From Deltaproteobacteria bacterium (GTDB lineage Bacteria; Desulfobacterota; GWC2-55-46; DRQE01): a stretch of DNA of 62,248 nt. The notes under the pieces are model-generated. The model did not search any database. It was not told the origin of the DNA and saw nothing but the letters and a program-made list of their open reading frames with translations. Position numbers and translations under genes: made by a program. The DNA is taken from positions 1 through 62,248 of the forward strand of contig WGFM01000016.1 in assembly GCA_015492245.1 (NCBI GenBank). Reading direction: 5' to 3'. Below, piece after piece: positions 15,003 through 23,051 of the stretch; the first letter of the stretch is position 1; each line of letters opens with the position of its first letter.

Positions 15003-15767
15003 ATGAACCTCCATGCACACATACCATACCAGATACTGCTCGAGCGGATCGAGGATGTAATCCATGCCTCGATCAACCCCGAGCTATACTTCGACAACGA
15101 GGGTGTGGACAGGGTCGACCTCAAGGTGCTCGAATCTGTCAGAAAGGAGCTTGTTGCAAACAGGCTCAATGTAACCATCCATGGCCCCTATATGGACCTC
15201 TGTGCAGGGGCTGTGGACGAGAAGGTTAGAGAGGTTACCCTTGAGAGATACATGAGAACCCTCGAGATAGCAGAGGTCTTGAGGCCCCTGAGGGTGGTGC
15301 TCCATGCAGGCTACGATGAAAAACGATTCGATGGCCATGTGGCTCTCTGGCTTAACCAGAGCCTCAAGACATGGCACGAGGTGGTGCCCATGGCCGAGAA
15401 GATAGGCACGCTCATAACCGTTGAGAATGTCTTCGAGACAGAGCCAGCCCCTATAAGAGAGCTTGCAGAAAGGGTAGATTCTCCTGCCTTCGGCGTCTGT
15501 ATTGATGCAGGGCACATGAATCTTTTCTCCAGGGTCGAGATGGAAGAGTGGTTCAGTAGCCTGGGCAGCTGGATAAAGGAGGTGCATGTACACGACAACC
15601 ACGGTGAGCAGGACGAACACCTGCCACTGGGCGAGGGCACGATAGATTTCCACAGGTTCTTCACCCTCCTCGAAAGGCACACCAGCGGGGTTGTATACAC
15701 CCTTGAACAGCACAGTGAAGATGCCCTCAGAAGAGGGCTTGTGGCAGTAAGACCATACATCCGGTAG
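15003..15767 (+). CDS. Sugar phosphate isomerase/epimerase-like TIM-barrel protein
   Basis: A 254-residue member of the xylose isomerase-like TIM-barrel superfamily (AP endonuclease 2 fold). Visible features are HIPYQ near the N-terminus, VTIHGPYMD, VVLHAGYDE, TVENVFE, CIDAGHMN and VHVHDNHGEQDEHLPLGEG. The His, Glu and Asp residues at the ends of these strands are the usual metal ligands. The substrate is not predictable; related proteins are annotated as sugar isomerases or endonuclease IV relatives. The next gene, the SfsA fusion, starts 20 bp downstream. No ribosome site is visible before the ATG. Confidence 0.85.
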   Translation: MNLHAHIPYQILLERIEDVIHASINPELYFDNEGVDRVDLKVLESVRKELVANRLNVTIHGPYMDLCAGAVDEKVREVTLERYMRTLEIAEVLRPLRVVLHAGYDEKRFDGHVALWLNQSLKTWHEVVPMAEKIGTLITVENVFETEPAPIRELAERVDSPAFGVCIDAGHMNLFSRVEMEEWFSSLGSWIKEVHVHDNHGEQDEHLPLGEGTIDFHRFFTLLERHTSGVVYTLEQHSEDALRRGLVAVRPYIR

Positions 15768-15787
15768 AGGCCTGGATTTCCTGCCTT

Positions 15788-16924
15788 ATGGAGCTTTTCC
15801 TTTTCAAAGACCCCCTAAAGGCAACCTTTGTGGCACGGCTCAACAGATTCGTTGTTGAGTGCCTCCTTGAGGGCAAAAGGGTTAGGGCCTACCTGCCAAA
15901 CCCTGGCAGGCTCTGGGAACTCCTTTTGCCAGGGGCAACGCTCATTTTAGAGCCAGCCCGAAGAAGGCAGACTCTACCCTACACGGTGGTGGCCGTAGAG
16001 AGGGAAGGCTATCCCGTGATGGTGCATACCCACAGGACAAACCATCTTGCAGCGTTCCTTGTAGAGAGGGAGGCCATACCAGGGCTTGAGGGCTTCAGGG
16101 TGGTAAAGACAGAGGTGCCCTGGAGGAACTCGAGGTTCGACCTGCTGCTTGAAAACAAGAGGGGTGAGAGAGTGCTCACTGAGGTTAAATCGGTAACCCT
16201 CTACTCCCACACCATCGCCATGTTTCCAGATGCACCCACCACAAGGGGGGTTAGACATCTCAGGGAACTCGAGAACCCCGGCAATGGACTCAAGGGGGCC
16301 ATTGTGTTTGTTGTATTCTCTCCACAGGCGAGATACTTCCTTCCCGAGTTCCACATAGACCCCCTTTTCGCCACCACCCTTATGAAGATAAGAGAGAGGG
16401 TGGATATAATACCCATAGGTGTGGAGCTTACAGAGGCCCTCTCTGTGAGGGCTGTGGCAAGGCCCCTTGCCATCCCCTGGCATATTGTGGAAAAGGAGGC
16501 ACATGACGGTGGTGCCTACATGCTTCTGTTGAGGGCAGAGGGGGCAAGAAGCATAACCACAGGGGAAAGAACCCTGGAGCTTGAAGAGGGCTATTACATC
16601 TATGTGGGCTCTGCAAGAAGGGGGCTTACAGAAAGACTCCTTCGCCACATGAGAAAGACGAAGAGGGCCTCCTGCCATATGGATTACATGAGGGCTGTAA
16701 CCAGACCCGTCAAGACAATCCCCATACGCACCAAAAGCCCCATAGAGTGTGAACTTTCGGAAAGGCTCCAGACCCTCTTCAGCTCCCTGCATGGTATTGG
16801 CTCGTCAGATTGCAGATGCCCTGCACACCTCTTCTATACCCCCACCAACCCCCTTGAAATGCCAGAGTTTATAGGGCTTATACTCCACTACCGTATGGAT
16901 AGGCTCATCAGGACAGACACCTGA
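15788..16924 (+). CDS. sfsA: SfsA nuclease-family protein fused to a DUF123 (GIY-YIG-like) domain
   Basis: A 378-residue protein with two parts. Residues ~1-230 are SfsA: AYLPNPGRL, VHTHRTNHL, SRFDLLLE, EVKSVTL and MFPDAPTTRG are conserved there and include a nuclease-like acidic/Lys site. Residues ~240-378 match DUF123, a GIY-YIG-like domain, with GAYMLLLRA, GYYIYVGSA, LRHMRK, CHMDYM and SSDCRCPAHL. SfsA was first described as a sugar fermentation stimulation protein and is now usually annotated as a DNA/RNA nuclease. The two domains are often separate proteins; here one reading frame joins them without a break. A hairpin terminator follows at 16965. Confidence 0.92.
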   Translation: MELFLFKDPLKATFVARLNRFVVECLLEGKRVRAYLPNPGRLWELLLPGATLILEPARRRQTLPYTVVAVEREGYPVMVHTHRTNHLAAFLVEREAIPGLEGFRVVKTEVPWRNSRFDLLLENKRGERVLTEVKSVTLYSHTIAMFPDAPTTRGVRHLRELENPGNGLKGAIVFVVFSPQARYFLPEFHIDPLFATTLMKIRERVDIIPIGVELTEALSVRAVARPLAIPWHIVEKEAHDGGAYMLLLRAEGARSITTGERTLELEEGYYIYVGSARRGLTERLLRHMRKTKRASCHMDYMRAVTRPVKTIPIRTKSPIECELSERLQTLFSSLHGIGSSDCRCPAHLFYTPTNPLEMPEFIGLILHYRMDRLIRTDT

Positions 16925-16964
16925 GGGTTTTTAAAAGAGCCGAAACGCTAAAATAGACTGAACT

Positions 16965-16984
16965 GGCAGGGTTCTGCCCTTTTT
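16965..16984 (+). terminator. Rho-independent terminator after sfsA
   Basis: Stem GGCAG/CTGCC with a GGTT loop is followed by C and five T residues, 41 bp downstream of the sfsA stop codon. It isolates the sfsA transcript from the NrdR-controlled nrdJ promoter. Confidence 0.7.
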
Positions 16985-17028
16985 GAAAACACCGTAAGCA
17001 AGGTTCTTTCAAGAGCCGAAAAATTTGC

Positions 17029-17057
17029 TTGACAACTCGTAAAGTATACAATATATT
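17029..17057 (+). promoter_or_regulatory. Sigma-70 promoter of nrdJ
   Basis: TTGACA at 17029-17034, a 17-bp spacer and TATATT at 17052-17057. The -10 box lies inside the first NrdR box, so repressor binding would block polymerase. A transcript from here has a leader of about 180 bases before the nrdJ ATG at 17242; no B12-box or other known riboswitch signature was recognised in it. Confidence 0.75.
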
Positions 17058-17093
17058 GTGTTTAATCTGCTATTGATATACAATATAATGTTG
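17046..17093 (+). promoter_or_regulatory. Two NrdR boxes upstream of the class II ribonucleotide reductase gene
   Basis: Box 1 (17046-17061) ATACAATATATTGTGT and box 2 (17078-17093) ATACAATATAATGTTG both fit the 16-bp NrdR consensus acaCwAtATaTwGtgt; box 1 is nearly ideal. They are 32 bp apart, close to three helical turns, as is typical for NrdR site pairs. NrdR is the ATP/dATP-sensing repressor of ribonucleotide reductase genes. The nrdR gene itself is not in this window. Confidence 0.88.
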
Positions 17094-17241
17094 ATAAGTT
17101 GATAATCTGTGGAAAAGGTGTCGATTGTTGCAGACTGGCTCATCGGGGCGTAGTATTTTTTCTGATATTCTGTTGCATCTATCCTGAACAAATCGCATAT
17201 CATGTTTTGACACTTTATAACGGGCTAAGGAGGTGGATTTT

Positions 17242-19593
17242 ATGGAACAGGTTCAAAGAGAGGGTATTTCCTCTGGTGTGGGTAGAGTCAGGTCTGGCCA
17301 GAGGGGGCCTGCACTAAAGGATAATGCGCTGAAGGTTCTTGAGCGCAGGTATTTGAAGAGGGACGAGGAGGGCAATGTTATCGAGACACCTGATGACATG
17401 TTTCGCAGGGTTGCACTCAACATTGCCACAGCAGAGCTCATTTATGACAAGGAGGCAGATGTGGAGGGTGTTGCAGAGAGGTTTTACAACGCCATGGTAT
17501 CCTTCGATTTTTTACCAAACTCTCCTACCCTCATGAATGCGGGCAGGGAATTGCAGCAGCTTTCCGCCTGTTTCGTCCTGCCAGTAGGGGACTCCATGGA
17601 GAGTATATTTGAGGCCCTCAAGCACACAGCCCTCATACACAAGTCTGGTGGTGGCACGGGTTTTTCTTTCTCTTCGTTGAGGCCCTCGGGGGATGTGGTG
17701 GGCTCGACCATGGGTATATCCTCTGGGCCCGTATCGTTTATGACGGTCTTCGATAGTGCCACCGAGGCTATAAAGCAGGGTGGGACCCGCAGGGGTGCGA
17801 ACATGGGTATATTGAGGATAGACCATCCCGACATAATGGAGTTTATAACCTGCAAGGAAGATGGCAAGAGGCTTCAGAACTTCAACATTTCCGTAGCCCT
17901 TACAGAAGGGTTCATGAAGGCCGTTGAGGAAGACGAGGAATACGAGCTTGTAAACCCAAGAACCGCCAAGGTTACAGGGAGGCTGAGGGCGAGGGAGGTC
18001 TTCGACAGGGTTGTGGACATGGCCTGGAAGACAGGGGACCCTGGCATAATATTCATAGACCGCATAAACAGGGACAACCCAACCCCACATGTGGGCACCA
18101 TAGAGTCCACAAACCCATGCGGAGAGCAGCCCCTTCTGCCATACGAGTCATGCAACCTGGGGTCTGTAAACTTGAGTAACATGCTCAGGCCCTCGGTCGA
18201 TGGTGGTTATGAGATAGACTGGCAGAGGCTTGAGGATACGGTGGACAGGGCAGTCCATTTTCTGGACAATGTTATAGACATGAACCGCTATCCAGTGGGA
18301 AGGATAGAGGAGATGACCAAGGCAAACCGCAAGATAGGGCTTGGTGTCATGGGGTTTGCCGATATGCTCCTTAAACTGCGTATCCCCTATAACTCTGAAG
18401 AGGCGCTGGGCCTTGCCGAGAGGGTCATGGGATTCATACAGAAACGGGGTGTACAGAAGTCCGTGGAGCTTGCCGAACAGAGGGGAGCCTTTCCCAACTT
18501 CAAGGGTTCTGTCTATGAAAAAGAGGGGCATCTGCCTGTAAGAAACGCCACCGTTACCACCGTAGCCCCAACAGGCACAATATCCATAATAGCGGGGTGT
18601 TCCTCTGGCATAGAGCCTGTCTTTGCCCTTGCGTTCACACGAAATGTGATGGATGGCACAGAGCTTGTGGAGATAAACCCGGTGTTCGAGGAGACGGCGA
18701 AGAAAGAGGGCTTCTACAGCCCTGAGCTTATGAGGAGGGTGGCAGAAAGTGGCAATCTGCATCCCATAGAAGAGGTGCCAGAGGAGATAAAGAGGGTGTT
18801 CGTTACGGCCCACGATGTATCGCCAGAATGGCATATAAAGATGCAGGCAGCGTTCCAGCGCCATACAGACAATGCGGTAAGCAAAACGGTAAACTTCCCT
18901 GGCGAGGCAACCCGTGAGGACATAAAGAAGGTCTACATGCTCGCGTACAGGCTGGGTTGCAAGGGTGTAACGGTCTACAGGGATGGTTCCAAGGAGAACC
19001 AGGTCCTCACAAAGGGCAAGAAAGAAGAGGAGAGAAGGGTGTCTACCGGCCAGTATGTGAACCCACGCCCCCGCGGAGAGGTGGCCTTCGGTATAACCAA
19101 GAGGATGAAGACAGGCTGTGGAAACCTCTATGTAACCATAAACGAGGACCCCGAGGGCAGAGCCTTCGAGATATTCACCCAGATAGGCAAGGCAGGTGGC
19201 TGCGCAACATCCCAGTGCGAGGCCATAGGCAGGATGGCATCCCTTGCGTTGAGGGCAGGCATATCCCCTGAGGAGATAGTAAAGCAGATGCGCGGGATAA
19301 GCTGCCATCTGCCCGTGGGATATGGTGCATCCAAGGTTGCCTCATGTGCAGATGCGCTGGCACAGGCGATGGAGTGGTACATGCAGTTCAAAATATCCAC
19401 GGGTAAGAAAGCACTTTCAGGGTTCATGGAGGACTCGGCCCTCTCTGTGGCCATGACAGAAAGGATGAAAGAAAGACTCGCCTCACCAGGAGGTGTGGTC
19501 AAAAGAGGGGCCTGTCCCGACTGTGGAGGCGCGGTGGAGCATGCAGATGGTTGTATTGTATGCAGGGGTTGTGGATACACAGAATGTGGGTAA
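17242..19593 (+). CDS. nrdJ: Vitamin B12-dependent (class II) ribonucleotide reductase
   Basis: About 783 residues. It converts ribonucleotides to deoxyribonucleotides using adenosylcobalamin, with no oxygen needed. Visible motifs include NSPTLMNAG, GGGTGFSFS, the active-site NPCGEQ around residues 291-296, a downstream SCNLGSVNLS, and PTGTISIIAGCSSGIEP. The C-terminal part carries a TSCPD-type domain (KTGCGNLYVTI, GGCATSQCEA) and a final zinc ribbon (CPDCGG and CRGCGYTEC) that probably holds the reducing cysteines. The start is ATG at 17242, 8 bp after AAGGAGG; an in-frame GTG at 17233 overlaps that site. NrdR boxes lie upstream, and cobO in this window makes the cofactor. Confidence 0.97.
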   Translation: MEQVQREGISSGVGRVRSGQRGPALKDNALKVLERRYLKRDEEGNVIETPDDMFRRVALNIATAELIYDKEADVEGVAERFYNAMVSFDFLPNSPTLMNAGRELQQLSACFVLPVGDSMESIFEALKHTALIHKSGGGTGFSFSSLRPSGDVVGSTMGISSGPVSFMTVFDSATEAIKQGGTRRGANMGILRIDHPDIMEFITCKEDGKRLQNFNISVALTEGFMKAVEEDEEYELVNPRTAKVTGRLRAREVFDRVVDMAWKTGDPGIIFIDRINRDNPTPHVGTIESTNPCGEQPLLPYESCNLGSVNLSNMLRPSVDGGYEIDWQRLEDTVDRAVHFLDNVIDMNRYPVGRIEEMTKANRKIGLGVMGFADMLLKLRIPYNSEEALGLAERVMGFIQKRGVQKSVELAEQRGAFPNFKGSVYEKEGHLPVRNATVTTVAPTGTISIIAGCSSGIEPVFALAFTRNVMDGTELVEINPVFEETAKKEGFYSPELMRRVAESGNLHPIEEVPEEIKRVFVTAHDVSPEWHIKMQAAFQRHTDNAVSKTVNFPGEATREDIKKVYMLAYRLGCKGVTVYRDGSKENQVLTKGKKEEERRVSTGQYVNPRPRGEVAFGITKRMKTGCGNLYVTINEDPEGRAFEIFTQIGKAGGCATSQCEAIGRMASLALRAGISPEEIVKQMRGISCHLPVGYGASKVASCADALAQAMEWYMQFKISTGKKALSGFMEDSALSVAMTERMKERLASPGGVVKRGACPDCGGAVEHADGCIVCRGCGYTECG

Positions 19594-19626
19594 AGAGTTG
19601 GAACAAAGGAGCCTGGAGGCTGGGTC

Positions 19627-19995
19627 ATGTATGAACTCATCATAAAGACAGGTTTTTCTGCAGCCCACAACCTTCGTGGCTACGAGGGCGAGTGTGAAAG
19701 GCTCCATGGGCACAACTGGAAGGTAGAGGTGGTGGTGCAGACAGAAAGGCTCAATGAGATAGACATAGCCATTGACTTCAAGGAGCTGAAAAGAGAGACC
19801 AACGCCATAATGGACCGCCTGGACCACCGTTATCTCAACGAGGTGCCGCCCTTCGACAGGCTCAACACCACGGCAGAGAACATAGCAAGATACATATACC
19901 AGGAGCTTTCCCGCAGGCTCAACCCACAGGGGGTGAATGTCAAAGAGGTGAGGATATGGGAGAGCGATACCGCATGTGCCATATACTATGAGTGA
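19627..19995 (+). CDS. queD: 6-carboxy-5,6,7,8-tetrahydropterin synthase QueD
   Basis: A 122-residue enzyme of the PTPS fold that converts dihydroneopterin triphosphate to 6-carboxytetrahydropterin for queuosine (preQ0). Zinc ligands are His14 (FSAAHNL), His27 and His29 (LHGHNW), and Cys23 is the catalytic residue in the CxxxHGH arrangement of the QueD type. It begins 33 bp after nrdJ and overlaps folE2, whose product supplies its substrate, so the three are probably one transcript. Confidence 0.95.
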   Translation: MYELIIKTGFSAAHNLRGYEGECERLHGHNWKVEVVVQTERLNEIDIAIDFKELKRETNAIMDRLDHRYLNEVPPFDRLNTTAENIARYIYQELSRRLNPQGVNVKEVRIWESDTACAIYYE

Positions 19996-20806
19996 TAAGC
20001 CACTTAAAGATGTTCAGAGCCAGCCCGACTTGAGAAGGATAGACATAGACAAGGTAGGGGTGAAGGACATCCGCTACCCCATAGTGGTGCTGGACAAGAA
20101 GAGCCGCTACCAGCACACGGTTGCCTCTGTCAACCTCTATGTGGACCTGCCCCATCACTTCAAGGGCACCCACATGAGCCGCTTCATAGAGATACTCAAC
20201 GAGCACCGTGGCGAGATAACCATAAAGAGCTTTCCAGAGATACTCACACGGATGAAAAAGAGGTTCAACGCCACCACAGCCCATCTTGAGGTGGAGTTTC
20301 CCTACTTCATAGAGAAGAGGGCCCCCATATCGAGGGCAAGGGGGCTTATGGAATACCGTTGCAGGTTCTGTGGTGCATTGAAAGACACACTCGATTTCAT
20401 GCTCGAGGTAAGGGTGCCTGTGCTCACCCTGTGTCCATGCTCGAAGGAGATAAGCCAGTATGGTGCGCACAACCAGCGGGGTGCGGTAACCGTGGGGGCG
20501 AGGTTCCGTGGGTTCGTATGGATAGAGGATATAGTGGATGTTGTGGAGGCATCGGCAAGCAGCCCCGTGTATTCACTGCTCAAGAGAAGGGACGAAAAGT
20601 ATGTAACGGAGCATGCCTACGAGAACCCCATGTTCGTGGAAGATGTGGTAAGAGAGACGGCACTCAACCTCAGAAGACTTGAGGAGATAACCTGGGCAAG
20701 GATAGAGGCAGAGAACATGGAGTCCATCCACAACCACAGCGCCTACGCCTGCCTTGAGATGGACTACTCTACAGATGATCAGGATACTACCTTGAACACT
20801 CGATAG
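19988..20806 (+). CDS. folE2: GTP cyclohydrolase IB (FolE2)
   Basis: About 272 residues from the ATG at 19988, which overlaps the queD stop (ATGAGTGA). FolE2 converts GTP to dihydroneopterin triphosphate for folate and queuosine, and can use metals other than zinc. Family motifs are KSRYQHTVASVNLYV, LPHHFKGTHMSRF, the catalytic-cysteine segment LTLCPCSKEIS, and GAHNQR. A longer reading from GTG at 19976 is possible but would extend further into queD. It ends the nrdJ-queD-folE2 run; 99 bp of non-coding sequence with no clear hairpin separate it from the convergent receiver gene. Confidence 0.97.
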   Translation: MSDKPLKDVQSQPDLRRIDIDKVGVKDIRYPIVVLDKKSRYQHTVASVNLYVDLPHHFKGTHMSRFIEILNEHRGEITIKSFPEILTRMKKRFNATTAHLEVEFPYFIEKRAPISRARGLMEYRCRFCGALKDTLDFMLEVRVPVLTLCPCSKEISQYGAHNQRGAVTVGARFRGFVWIEDIVDVVEASASSPVYSLLKRRDEKYVTEHAYENPMFVEDVVRETALNLRRLEEITWARIEAENMESIHNHSAYACLEMDYSTDDQDTTLNTR

Positions 20807-20905
20807 GGCCTGTCAAATGTTCAAAAGATGAATTTATGGCCCATGGCCTGTCGTGATTGGAGACCACCATCAACTACCGCTTATGGCTTGGGCTGGAGGG
20901 TTGTT

Positions 20906-21544
20906 TCAGTATATCTCGAGCAACTCCTTCAGCTTCGTCTTCAGCTCGTCTGCCCAGAAGGGGTTTCCCTTCTGGATGAAGCTTTTCACATTCATGTTGA
21001 GCCATTTGGGGTCCAGTATGAGGTCGTCTATTATGTCCTTGCCTGTGGTCAGTATTACAGGCACCTTTCTGTCGAGCCTTGCGGCCTCCCGCAGGAAGTC
21101 CTCGCCATCGAGCTGGTCCTCTGGCCCATCAGGGTCTTTAAGGTGAAGGTCTGTAACTATGAGGGAGTAGTCCTCTTTCTTGAGCCTTTCGAGGGCATCA
21201 TGGCCTGTGCGTGTGGTGGTAAGCTCAACTATGTCGGACACTACATCCTCCACGATGGCTATTGAGAGCCTGTCGTCATCCACGAAGAGCACCCTGGGTT
21301 TCGATTCCTCCGCATGAGGGCTCTTCTCAGTGGGCTCTGCTGTATCTTCATAAGGGGGTGTCTCAACTGGTGTGGCCTCTATACCTGCTGGAGACCTTTT
21401 GACTGCAAAGGCCGCACCACAGCGGATACAATACAGCCTTTCCTCTTTACCCTCTTCGGGGAGAAGCTTTTCGGGTAGCCAGAGCCTGAATTCTGTATTG
21501 CATCTGGTACAGTTTATGTGAACCCGTGTCTTCTCTATTGCCAT
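20906..21544 (-). CDS. Zinc-ribbon protein with a C-terminal response-regulator receiver domain
   Basis: A 212-residue protein with no DNA-binding output domain. Residues 8-50 form a zinc ribbon (Cys12, Cys15, Cys39, Cys42), similar to PilZ-associated or MJ0042-type ribbons. A Pro/Glu-rich linker (51-82) follows, then a receiver domain (84-212) with the acidic triad at 89-91, phospho-acceptor Asp132 in IVTDLHL, Thr166/Thr167 and Lys192. All key receiver residues are present, so it should be phosphorylated. The insert DPDGPEDQLDGED after the phospho-acceptor is unusually long and acidic. It has its own promoter and could be the partner of a distant kinase such as the orphan one at 4575-5999. 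Confidence 0.85.
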   Translation of the reverse strand: MAIEKTRVHINCTRCNTEFRLWLPEKLLPEEGKEERLYCIRCGAAFAVKRSPAGIEATPVETPPYEDTAEPTEKSPHAEESKPRVLFVDDDRLSIAIVEDVVSDIVELTTTRTGHDALERLKKEDYSLIVTDLHLKDPDGPEDQLDGEDFLREAARLDRKVPVILTTGKDIIDDLILDPKWLNMNVKSFIQKGNPFWADELKTKLKELLEIY

Positions 21545-21564
21545 AATCCCTTATTTTCAGCCCC

Positions 21565-21594
21565 AGTTTAACCCAAAGGGAGAGGTATTGTCAA
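21565..21594 (-). promoter_or_regulatory. Promoter of the zinc-ribbon receiver gene
   Basis: On the minus strand TTGACA (21594-21589) and TAAACT (21570-21565) are 18 bp apart, with about 20 bases from the -10 box to the ATG. The -10 matches 4 of 6. It lies between the TatD fusion stop and the receiver start, giving the latter a separate transcript. Confidence 0.5.
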
Positions 21595-21618
21595 TCCATA
21601 AAAGATGTGTTAAAGTGT

Positions 21619-23013
21619 TTATCCAACCCTGTTGAACTCCCTTACCCTGAAGCCCACTCCACACTCTTCCACTGCCACCCGTCTACATGCCTCCACATCG
21701 AGCCCAGGCAGCGAAACCACCGTTGCCACAACCCTGGGTATATAGCGCTTTGCCTCTCTCAGGAACCAGAGTATTGCAGGGTATGCCCTGTCCCCGAAGG
21801 GTGTCCTTATGAGCTTCTGGTATGTCCCCCTGTCAGGAGCGTTGAGGCTTACAGATAATACATCCACAAACATCAGCTCGGGCAATACATTCCTTCTGTG
21901 CACCAGGTTTGCAAGCCCATCGGTATCTATCCTTATCTTGCAGCCCATCCTCTTGAAGTACATGCCTGCCTTCTTTACAAGCTCCAGCCTTATAAGGGGC
22001 TCGCCAAAACCACAGAAGACTATCTCGTCATACCTTGTGGGTTCGTCCCCCACAGCCTGTATCACATCGAAGAATGTTGGCTCCTTTTTCAACTTGAGAT
22101 AGTGCCCCTTAACGGTATACGAAGTTAGCTTTGCACAGAAGGTGCATACATTGTTACAGCGGTTGGTTATGTTGAGATAAAGGGAGTTCCTTATGGGATA
22201 GGCTATGCGTGCCTCTGGCTCTTCTGTCTGGAGCATGCCGAAAAGTGTTTTTGCATTCAGTGTAGTAATCCTCGCCACATCTGTAAGTGCAAGTCCCTTG
22301 AGGTCTGCAAGCTTTCTTGCCACCTCGACCACAAAGGCAGGTTCGCAGCGTTTCCCCCTGTGTGGAAGGGGCGAAAGATAGGGGGCATCGGTCTCTATAA
22401 GGATGCGTTCATCTGGCAGGGAGGTGGCTACCCTTCTCTGCCCTTCTGCCCCTGGGAAGGTGAGTATCCCTGTGAAGGATATATAGAAGCCCATCTCGAC
22501 GAGTCTCTGTGCCATCTCAGGAGAGCCGGAGAAGCAGTGCACACAGCCGCCTGTCTCCTCTGCCCCTTCGTCTTCGAGTATCTTGAGGGTGTCCTCTTCT
22601 GCATCCCTTGAGTGGATTATAAGGGGCAGTGCCAGCTCCCTTGCAACCCTTATATGTTCTATGAACGCCTTCCTTTGAAGCTTTCTGGGGGAGTTCATGT
22701 AGTGGTAGTCCAGCCCTGTCTCTCCTATGGCAACGATGCCCGGCCTGTGGGAGTGTCTTCTTATCTCTGCCTTTATGTCCACACCCTCAATGAGGGAGGC
22801 ATCGTGGGGGTGAAGCCCGAGGGAGCCGAAGACAAAGGGAGGATTTAAAAGCCCCAGTCCCCTTTCGAACCCCTCTTCGGGATGCCACAGGCATATGTTT
22901 ATGATGGCCTCGAGTCCGCTCTGGCGTGCCCTTTCGAGCACCTGTGCCCTATCTTTGTTGAACCGTGCATCATCGAGGTGTGCATGGGTATCGATAAAGG
23001 CTATCCCGTCCAT
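21619..23013 (-). CDS. TatD-family metal hydrolase fused to a radical SAM domain
   Basis: A 464-residue two-domain protein. Residues ~1-262 are TatD: His10 and His12 (DTHAHLD), Glu98, His134, His159 and Asp209 are the metal ligands of this DNase/amidohydrolase fold. Residues ~275-464 are a short radical SAM domain with the cluster motif CNNVCTFC (Cys286, Cys290, Cys293) and the glycine-rich FCGFGEPLIR. The second part matches the family known as TatD-associated radical SAM proteins, usually a separate neighbour gene. The frame is open across the junction, so this is a real fusion or a frameshift-free read-through. Function of the pair is unknown; TatD proteins have been linked to DNA repair and D-aminoacyl-tRNA hydrolysis. 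It follows metG by 38 bp. Confidence 0.92.
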   Translation of the reverse strand: MDGIAFIDTHAHLDDARFNKDRAQVLERARQSGLEAIINICLWHPEEGFERGLGLLNPPFVFGSLGLHPHDASLIEGVDIKAEIRRHSHRPGIVAIGETGLDYHYMNSPRKLQRKAFIEHIRVARELALPLIIHSRDAEEDTLKILEDEGAEETGGCVHCFSGSPEMAQRLVEMGFYISFTGILTFPGAEGQRRVATSLPDERILIETDAPYLSPLPHRGKRCEPAFVVEVARKLADLKGLALTDVARITTLNAKTLFGMLQTEEPEARIAYPIRNSLYLNITNRCNNVCTFCAKLTSYTVKGHYLKLKKEPTFFDVIQAVGDEPTRYDEIVFCGFGEPLIRLELVKKAGMYFKRMGCKIRIDTDGLANLVHRRNVLPELMFVDVLSVSLNAPDRGTYQKLIRTPFGDRAYPAILWFLREAKRYIPRVVATVVSLPGLDVEACRRVAVEECGVGFRVREFNRVG

Positions 23014-23051
23014 GGTCCTTTCTCTCTAATAAAATAACTAAGGGGAGTTTT

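Noticed and set aside
17058-17241. Cobalamin riboswitch before nrdJ
   Set aside because: A B12-dependent enzyme invites this idea, but no B12 box or matching stems were recognised. The NrdR boxes already explain regulation.
18148-19308. Long antisense frame of 386 codons opposite nrdJ
   Set aside because: It is a shadow of codon bias in a well-supported gene and lacks any recognisable domain.
20807-20905. Possible terminator or small RNA in the folE2 / receiver gap
   Set aside because: The 99 bp contain no clear stem with a T run on either strand.
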